From the NCBI RefSeq assembly GCF_032164335.1, contig NZ_CP134152.1, forward strand, positions 3,348,001 to 3,412,000: a stretch of 64,000 nucleotides of DNA, given 5' to 3'. The position numbers and the translations under genes were made by a program. Below the pieces are notes generated by a model. It worked only from the letters and a program-made list of their open reading frames with translations, was not told the DNA's origin and ran no database searches. Shown here one piece after another: positions 58,091 through 64,000 of the stretch; position 1 is the first letter of the stretch; each line of letters opens with the position of its first letter. Source of the DNA: Winslowiella toletana. Its GTDB lineage: Bacteria > Pseudomonadota > Gammaproteobacteria > Enterobacterales > Enterobacteriaceae.

Positions 58091-59686
58091 TTATCCGCAA
58101 AGTACCGCAGCACGCGCCGGGTCAAGCATAATCAAACCCGAAAGCAGCGTATCCATTTGCGGTTGTAGCCGTATTTTATCCGCTTCAGCCCGGCTGGCTT
58201 TTGCCCGCAGCAGCTTGAGCCGGCGTGCTTTGACCTCAAATATCAGTTCCGGCGTCCATTTTTCCAGCGTCAGTGTCATTGCACCACTATCGAGTTCACC
58301 CAGCAGGTGTAGCGCCATTTCGTTTTTGCCGTATTGCTCAGTAACGCGGGCCATTAGTAAACGCATCAGCCACTGATTGCGGGCAGAGGTAAAACCAGGG
58401 CGCGCCTGCAGCCAGTTAAGCGCAACTTCAATACCGTCACTGTCAGCCAGCGCCAGTACTTCAGGTTCCAGGGCCAGCATATCGTCATCTGAAGATATCG
58501 CGGCACTGACCGGCTCACTCTTCCAGCCCGGCAGATCATCGAGCACTTTTTCGTTAATCCAGTTCAGCGTGACTTCATCCGCAAAAGGCGTGCCGTCATT
58601 GAAAGCCAGTGATTCCAGCCCCGGCAGGCGTACCAGTAATCCTTTCAGATCGCGGCAAACAATATCAGCGCGCACGCTGTCACTGTCGAACTTTACCAGC
58701 GCCTGCCAGGTATACCACTGCACGTCCAGCCACAAATGGTTGACGCCTTGCGCCAGCAAGCTGTCGCTCTGCTCGAGTAATTCACCCCAGCTCTGTTGCA
58801 GGTACAGACGTTTGAGATGAGCGCGATGATCCGGTTTTGGCGGGACCAGACGTGTGCGCCCACTGGCATCCAGCGGCGGCAACTCCGATAACGTGTCCCA
58901 GCGCACGCTTTTAATCAGATGGTGACTCGCAAGCCAGCCGCCGGGCTGATCGCGCAGATACTTAGCCAGCACTTTGGCCTGATCCAGCAGATCGCGCCCG
59001 GAAGTTACGGTAGCCATTACCGGGGCAGAAGAGATCGAAGCTGCTGTAGCCAGACTCTCTTCGCGACTGGTTTGCGGCACAAGACTGTTCGCCCCACCGC
59101 TTTGTATCAGCCGGTTTTCCAGCGCCTGATACAGCCCTGAGAATTGTGGGCGGCTGGCTTCATCTGTTGATTGCAAAGCCCGCTCTGTCAGCAGCATCGC
59201 ACCGGTAATGCGCTGCATTATGGTCACATCAACTTCCGGATATAGCGACAGGCTGTCCAGCACCCGGCTACTGCCGAGCCACTCCAGTGCCGATTTACGG
59301 CTGCGATCGCGCTGCGGATGAAGCTTCGTGCCAAAGCGCTCCAGCATACCAGCCAGTAGTTCCAGTCCGTCGGCTAATCCCGGTTCACCGTCCTGATGCA
59401 GACGCGCCCAGATGTAAAAAGTGACCACGCGTAAGTCTTTGCCGACTCCGGTCAGCAACTTTTCTGCGAGGGTACAAATCAGCCCGGTATCGATCCCGGA
59501 GAGTTTGTTCACTTCTTCACGGATCTGCTGAAAGTCGTCGTCATAACCCGGATCCTCACCGGTCGGCTGACTGTTATTAACGGGTGCCAGCCAGCGGTTC
59601 CAGTCAGCGCTGTGCGAGCGCGCTGAGTTCAGCAGCGTGCTTTCATCGGCGGCGCAGGCGTGAAGTAAATTCTGCAGAGTGGTCAT
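58091..59686 (-). CDS. tssA: T6SS cap/assembly protein TssA
   Basis: 531-aa ImpA-family protein that primes the baseplate and steers tail tube/sheath polymerisation. N-terminal ImpA_N domain (about 30-150; PVNNSQPTGEDPGYDDDFQQ, VVTFYIWARLHQDGEPGLADG) and a C-terminal VasJ-type domain (about 290-525; ALNWLQARPGFTSARNQWLM). Its ATG overlaps the tssM stop by one base. Confidence 0.9.
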   Translation of the reverse strand: MTTLQNLLHACAADESTLLNSARSHSADWNRWLAPVNNSQPTGEDPGYDDDFQQIREEVNKLSGIDTGLICTLAEKLLTGVGKDLRVVTFYIWARLHQDGEPGLADGLELLAGMLERFGTKLHPQRDRSRKSALEWLGSSRVLDSLSLYPEVDVTIMQRITGAMLLTERALQSTDEASRPQFSGLYQALENRLIQSGGANSLVPQTSREESLATAASISSAPVMATVTSGRDLLDQAKVLAKYLRDQPGGWLASHHLIKSVRWDTLSELPPLDASGRTRLVPPKPDHRAHLKRLYLQQSWGELLEQSDSLLAQGVNHLWLDVQWYTWQALVKFDSDSVRADIVCRDLKGLLVRLPGLESLAFNDGTPFADEVTLNWINEKVLDDLPGWKSEPVSAAISSDDDMLALEPEVLALADSDGIEVALNWLQARPGFTSARNQWLMRLLMARVTEQYGKNEMALHLLGELDSGAMTLTLEKWTPELIFEVKARRLKLLRAKASRAEADKIRLQPQMDTLLSGLIMLDPARAAVLCG

Positions 59687-62600
59687 TATTCGGCTTCGTC
59701 CATGTCCATGCTGTCATTGTTACTGGCAAATGCCTGCGCAGTCGCGCTGGCATCAACACTGAAAATCTGCTCCGGCAGGCTAAATCCCCGCAGCGTCAGC
59801 AACGCCAGCGGACCGTTGCCCAGCTGTGAGCGCAGCACCCATTGCAATGTGCTGTCATCCGGCGCGGTATAACTCATCATCCACTGACTGCGGTCGAGCT
59901 GCTGGCGTTTACCCTGTTCCAGCCAACGGATAAAGCCCCAGGTTCCGCTGTAGTCGCCGAACAGACGTGCACCAGCATGGGTCGACGTCCAGGTCAGCAT
60001 GGTTCCCGGCTTCCAGGTATCGCCAGGCCAGCGGAAACTTTGCCAGTCAGCCATCTGATTAAAGTAATGCAGCTTTTGCCCGTCAATGGTGAGCTGGGTT
60101 TCTACCACCTGCGCTGCCGGACGAGCCTGCAACTCAAAAGTGATTCCCTGAGTACCATCGGTAAAAAGAATGTCAGACAGCTGGCTCAGCTGGTTGACCG
60201 CTTTTAAAAATGCGGGATTAAACGTCAGCCCCTGGCTATGGGCGCTGTCCGGCACCCACTGACTGCCCTCTTTATGCAGTACGCCACTCAGTTCCGTCGT
60301 CAGAAAGCGGTCAATACGCCCGCTGTCCTTACGAATAAACTCTGCCAGCATAGGCAGGGAGGCATCGCTTTTACTGGCGGCAAAAGGAAAGCGTCCATCG
60401 AAAGCGGTACGCCAGTTGGCGACCACTGAACGGGCCCAGCGATCGTTCAGGCTGGCGGCTGACGGCTGTAGCACCGTTTCCCATGCCTGAGTAAGCGGTT
60501 GAACGAACATCGTCTGACCAAATCCGCTCCACTCCTCACCGAGACTTGCCGCCACCAGACTGCCGTACTGCTGGGTATCCGTCAGATCAACACTCTTACC
60601 CTGAAATACCGTCTGCGCCAGCGTCTGCATCATCTCCTGCGGATCGGAGGCGCCAGCAACCTGTTGCAGCCGCAGGCGTACGCGGGTAATACGCGTCAGG
60701 TAAGTCTGCAGGCTCAGCGTGTTGTCCGCGGACATCATATTGCTGCCGTTATTTTTGCCCATCAGCGTCAGCAATGGCCCGAAGGTATCATCCAGCGGCC
60801 CATGTGGACCGGAAGCGCTCTGATCTATCACCGGTTTATCTTTGTTACCGATCAGGTCTTTTGCTGACTTGATAATTGAGTCTGAGAGTCCTTCGCGTTG
60901 CTGACCCGTTTGCCCCTGCCATGCCAGGGTGTTCATCAGAGCAATCATCGGCGACTGACGCACGTCACTCATCAGCGTCAGCTGGTCGGTCACATCGGCG
61001 ATATTCTGCGCCGGGTTAAGCCGCAGACTGTTCAGAAAGTTCAGCCAGCTGCCGGCGAAATCAGTGAAGTAACGCTCAGTCAGGCGTGCTTTAAGCGCTT
61101 CAGGTGAAAGATCGGCTGAAACGGCTTTGCGACTGTCGCTTAATACCCAGTCGATTTCATCGCGTCGGGAGTTCGCCGCCTTCTCGATCGCCTGCTGAAT
61201 ACCGCCCTGCCAGGCCTGACGGGTAAACATTCCCGGAATAATTTCATCGGTGGTGAACAAGCGGCGGGCGTCTGTGCCACTGGTAATATCTTCCAGCGAG
61301 ACATCCGCAAAATTACGCCGTACCGATCGGAGCATATTTTCATACAGCGTACTTTCGGCGTTGCGACGACCAATTTGCTGCAACAGAACCTGGCGGCTCT
61401 GAGCGACCAGTGCGCTATCCGGCACAATTTTCCACTGCGGCTGCTGGGTTAATTCAGAAATATAGAACGCCCATAAATCCGCTGACAGGCTCTGCCACAA
61501 TCCGGTCGAAATACCCGCACGCGTGGGCTGCACCGTCTTCATCGTCTGTGCGAAGAACGCCCCGTCTGCTTTGTCCGGTCGCGCCATCATCAGCCAGGCC
61601 TTCAGCTGGTCGTATCCGGGTTTGGCTAATGCCGCGCGCTTATCGCTATTCGGCGCTGAATTCGCCAGCGCGATCAGTTTCTCCGTCAGTGCAGCGTTTG
61701 CCGGGTCGCGGATCAGGCGGTTATTTGCCACGCCGTACCACGGGAGCATCGCGCTTAGCAGTGACGAGTTATGATCCAGCCCAAAACGTTGATACCAGGG
61801 AGTGCCATTCTGGATATGGTGTTGCAGGCGGCCAGCATCATTACGCAAGTCGTGCAGATCAGTCAGTTGAGAATCAGAGACCGATTGATGCTCCATCAGG
61901 GCACGGGCCTTGTTTGCCACCGAGGAAATTTGATGATAGTTCAGGGCAAAGGAGAGCAGCAGCCCCGCTCCCCAGACGCCAATAACCACCATCAGTGCCC
62001 AGGCCAGCGTCTGCTCCCAGGCCATCCCGACGCGGCGCCCACGCACCCGCGTGCAGTCGTCGATCACTCCCTGCCAGCTGGCGGAATACGTCAAAGCATG
62101 TTGATGGGATAACCCAGCAGCAATTTCGCTGAACGCGTCATCCCGTTGCGCTGTTCTATCCTGCAGGCTGAACATCAGCCCACGCAGCGGCACGCGTTGC
62201 TGTGCGCTGTACAGCCAGGGTGTCAGGCGCGTTTTCCAGCGCTCGCTCCCACCCTGCTCCAGTTGCTGCGCCAGGCGCAGCAGGAAATCATGCGCGCGAT
62301 TCTCCGATACCTGTGAAAGCCCCTGTTCACGAAGCTGCGGTAGCAGTTTGTTAAGCTGTGCCGCCACATCCTCTGGCATGGCGCGGGCTGGTAACGAAAT
62401 CCCAACCGCCTGGTCTGGTCTGTCAGACTGAGACCAGTCACTTTCGCACAACTGCCACAGCCAGACGGGTGGCAGATAGCGCAACACTTCTCCAATCTTT
62501 TCCAGACCGCGCAGATCATTATCGCTCATCTGTGGCGTCAGAGGCTGATCCTGAGCAATGACGCGCACCACACCATCCAGCGGACGGCCGCGGCGCAGTT

Positions 62601-63144
62601 TACGCAGTGCGCTATATTTTTCTGTATCGATATCCGCCGCCAGGCTACCGCCGTAAATCAGTACGGTACGGTTGCCTTCAAGCCACTGGCTTTCCTGCAA
62701 GCCCGGCAGGAGCAGACTAATAGCCGCTTCGTCTCCGGTTACCAATAGAATACGAACTTTTTGGCGCCAGAAGAGAGTGTAGCGCTTACGCAAATGCACT
62801 TTTAATTTCCAAACGGTACCGACTACAGGAGATTCATTTTTTGCCTGCGTCTGTCCGGAAAAGGAATTATTGTCACCCGCAAGCGCTTTAGCTTTCAGAT
62901 AGGCTTTTTTACCAAAGAGATAGGTGGCGATAAAAAAAAGCAGAATAAAAATTAGCAATCCGCCGGTCATAATCAAACAAGCAAAGAATAAGATTGTTTG
63001 CGGGGTTGAATCTGGCGTAACGCCCAGTTGGGCCGGATCATTTTTAAGTATAAAACAAGCCGCGATCCCCAGAAATAAAAATACAAACAAGATCAACCAC
63101 AACTGAAATGTGGTGTTTTTTAATCCCTGTGATATGCGTTTCAC
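59686..63144 (-). CDS. tssM: T6SS membrane-complex protein TssM (IcmF/VasK)
   Basis: 1152-aa inner-membrane protein spanning to the periplasm, core of TssJLM. Helices at about 13-32, 50-76 and 377-401; large periplasmic part after residue 401 with the IcmF-related and C-terminal domains. The cytoplasmic segment has LLVTGDEAAISLLLPG (133-148) where many TssM proteins have a Walker A motif, so no P-loop is present. Starts with GTG at 63144, with GGGAG seven bases upstream. Confidence 0.93.
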   Translation of the reverse strand: MKRISQGLKNTTFQLWLILFVFLFLGIAACFILKNDPAQLGVTPDSTPQTILFFACLIMTGGLLIFILLFFIATYLFGKKAYLKAKALAGDNNSFSGQTQAKNESPVVGTVWKLKVHLRKRYTLFWRQKVRILLVTGDEAAISLLLPGLQESQWLEGNRTVLIYGGSLAADIDTEKYSALRKLRRGRPLDGVVRVIAQDQPLTPQMSDNDLRGLEKIGEVLRYLPPVWLWQLCESDWSQSDRPDQAVGISLPARAMPEDVAAQLNKLLPQLREQGLSQVSENRAHDFLLRLAQQLEQGGSERWKTRLTPWLYSAQQRVPLRGLMFSLQDRTAQRDDAFSEIAAGLSHQHALTYSASWQGVIDDCTRVRGRRVGMAWEQTLAWALMVVIGVWGAGLLLSFALNYHQISSVANKARALMEHQSVSDSQLTDLHDLRNDAGRLQHHIQNGTPWYQRFGLDHNSSLLSAMLPWYGVANNRLIRDPANAALTEKLIALANSAPNSDKRAALAKPGYDQLKAWLMMARPDKADGAFFAQTMKTVQPTRAGISTGLWQSLSADLWAFYISELTQQPQWKIVPDSALVAQSRQVLLQQIGRRNAESTLYENMLRSVRRNFADVSLEDITSGTDARRLFTTDEIIPGMFTRQAWQGGIQQAIEKAANSRRDEIDWVLSDSRKAVSADLSPEALKARLTERYFTDFAGSWLNFLNSLRLNPAQNIADVTDQLTLMSDVRQSPMIALMNTLAWQGQTGQQREGLSDSIIKSAKDLIGNKDKPVIDQSASGPHGPLDDTFGPLLTLMGKNNGSNMMSADNTLSLQTYLTRITRVRLRLQQVAGASDPQEMMQTLAQTVFQGKSVDLTDTQQYGSLVAASLGEEWSGFGQTMFVQPLTQAWETVLQPSAASLNDRWARSVVANWRTAFDGRFPFAASKSDASLPMLAEFIRKDSGRIDRFLTTELSGVLHKEGSQWVPDSAHSQGLTFNPAFLKAVNQLSQLSDILFTDGTQGITFELQARPAAQVVETQLTIDGQKLHYFNQMADWQSFRWPGDTWKPGTMLTWTSTHAGARLFGDYSGTWGFIRWLEQGKRQQLDRSQWMMSYTAPDDSTLQWVLRSQLGNGPLALLTLRGFSLPEQIFSVDASATAQAFASNNDSMDMDEAE

Positions 63145-63230
63145 CTTTTTCTCCCAACACGAAACGACCGTATTTAATGTTTTCCATAACGAACTATTAA
63201 TTCAAGATCATGTGATAAAGATCGTTGTAA

Positions 63231-64000
63231 CTATTTTCCTATTAGAGGATGAACAACCATCCACCATGGAAGCCCGTCTTCCGGCATGCTCATAATCAAT
63301 TGAGGAAATGGATATGGTCTCGAATTTCCTGCCGCCAGAGCAATAGCAAGCCAGGGAGATGTTGCCCCTGTACGCCCACTCTTCATATCAATATCAGTAA
63401 GCTGCCCATGAGTTTCAGCAAGCTGAAATTTAAGATTGTTACTTGCAAGCAGGCTTTGTGTCTCATTATTGGTTCCCATCCCTGCTACCCAGACAGAAGC
63501 AATTTCTTCTGTGCAGGTTTTTCCCCAAAGTAAAGACTGCATTGCTGAAATTTGTAATGCTGTGATGTTTAACGAGTGCTCAGGTCGATGAATGCGAGCA
63601 AGTCCACCGTGTTCATCATCATAATTTTCACACTCCTGATGCAGAAGTAATGCCACAGCGGCCTCTCCATCACCATCTGATAGCGTATTACGCAAGCTAA
63701 CTGAAAGAAGGAGCAGCGTACTCATGACCTTAGGTTCATCCAGCCAGCTGTCGATTTCAGACAAACCAAAGTAAGGTAAGAACTGGATCCTGGCAGGGAC
63801 AGATAACAGTGAGGTAATACATTTCCGAATATCTGCAATTTCATCCGAAGATAGCGTGACTTCACTGTCTATTTGTATGATTACAGTTGGCATTCCTGTG
63901 GGCTTTACTTTCAATAATGCCGCCCTTAGCATCGCATCTTCCAGAAGTTCGCGTAATTGCCTTTCTATCCGTACAGGTGCTGGTTGCCCGACATCGCTAA
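63231..64000 (-). CDS. Partial T6SS-cluster protein, possibly thiolase-fold-like
   Basis: At least 256 residues, running off the window: the frame is open from 64000 (SDVGQPAPVRIERQLRELLE) through an internal Met at 63932 to the stop. Not firmly recognised. DGDGEAAVALLLHQE and, later, DIDMKSGRTGATSPWLAIAL recall, respectively, the EGAAAVVLE stretch and the C-terminal Gly/Ala-rich loop of ketosynthase-like proteins; this is a guess by eye. It stands 86 bases before tssM on the same strand and is probably part of the operon. Confidence 0.6.
   Translation of the reverse strand, partial: SDVGQPAPVRIERQLRELLEDAMLRAALLKVKPTGMPTVIIQIDSEVTLSSDEIADIRKCITSLLSVPARIQFLPYFGLSEIDSWLDEPKVMSTLLLLSVSLRNTLSDGDGEAAVALLLHQECENYDDEHGGLARIHRPEHSLNITALQISAMQSLLWGKTCTEEIASVWVAGMGTNNETQSLLASNNLKFQLAETHGQLTDIDMKSGRTGATSPWLAIALAAGNSRPYPFPQLIMSMPEDGLPWWMVVHPLIGK

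Overview
The window reads as chromosomal DNA of an enterobacterium in the Erwiniaceae (Pantoea/Erwinia type). Nearly every backbone protein is close in length and sequence to its Escherichia coli counterpart, and the order yfcH-hisPMQJ-ubiX-purF-cvpA-dedD-folC-accD-dedA-truA-usg-pdxB ... flk-(yfcJ)-fabB-mnmC-yfcL-epmC-yfcA-mepA-aroC-prmB-smrB-sixA-fadJ-fadI-yfcZ-fadL-mlaA ... yfdC-tRNA-Arg(CCU) is that of the E. coli 52-min region. Species assignment is inference from memory of these families; no search was run.

Left part (1-15.3 kb): a histidine/basic amino-acid ABC importer (hisJQMP, no argT) with a good sigma-54/NtrC-type control region; ubiX; an orphan LacI/GntR-type repressor; the PurR-controlled cvpA-purF operon; then a long minus-strand run of folate, fatty-acid, tRNA and vitamin B6 genes.

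First accessory block (15.4-22.4 kb, between pdxB and flk): an AraC regulator divergent from an EamA exporter, then a complete tripartite tricarboxylate transporter (tctCBA) divergent from its two-component system (tctDE-like), with an 11-bp-phased direct repeat between them. Second accessory block (23.5-26.5 kb, after flk): an AT-rich overlapping gene pair coding for a 218-aa glycine-zipper protein and a 76-aa two-helix membrane protein (candidate pore-forming effector and immunity protein), and a rhodanese gene divergent from a MocR/PdxR-type regulator. A frameshifted remnant of the MFS gene yfcJ follows.

Middle (27-43 kb): fabB with FadR and FabR sites, mnmC, aroC/prmB, fadIJ and fadL with FadR-like sites, and mlaA. 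A full cytochrome c maturation operon (ccmABCDEFGHI, with ccmH and ccmI as separate genes) sits between mlaA and yfdC, where E. coli has none.

Right end (51.3-64 kb): directly beyond tRNA-Arg(CCU), a known integration hotspot in E. coli (argW), a minus-strand type VI secretion cluster begins: a TagA/VasL-like protein, an unknown 156-aa protein, tssE, tssJ, tssG, tssF, a broken CDP-alcohol phosphatidyltransferase gene, tssA, tssM (without a P-loop), and a partial unknown gene cut by the window edge. TssB/C/K/L/H, Hcp, VgrG and PAAR must lie outside. The 218/76-aa pair and this T6SS together form the most interesting hypothesis: an orphan T6SS membrane effector with its immunity protein.
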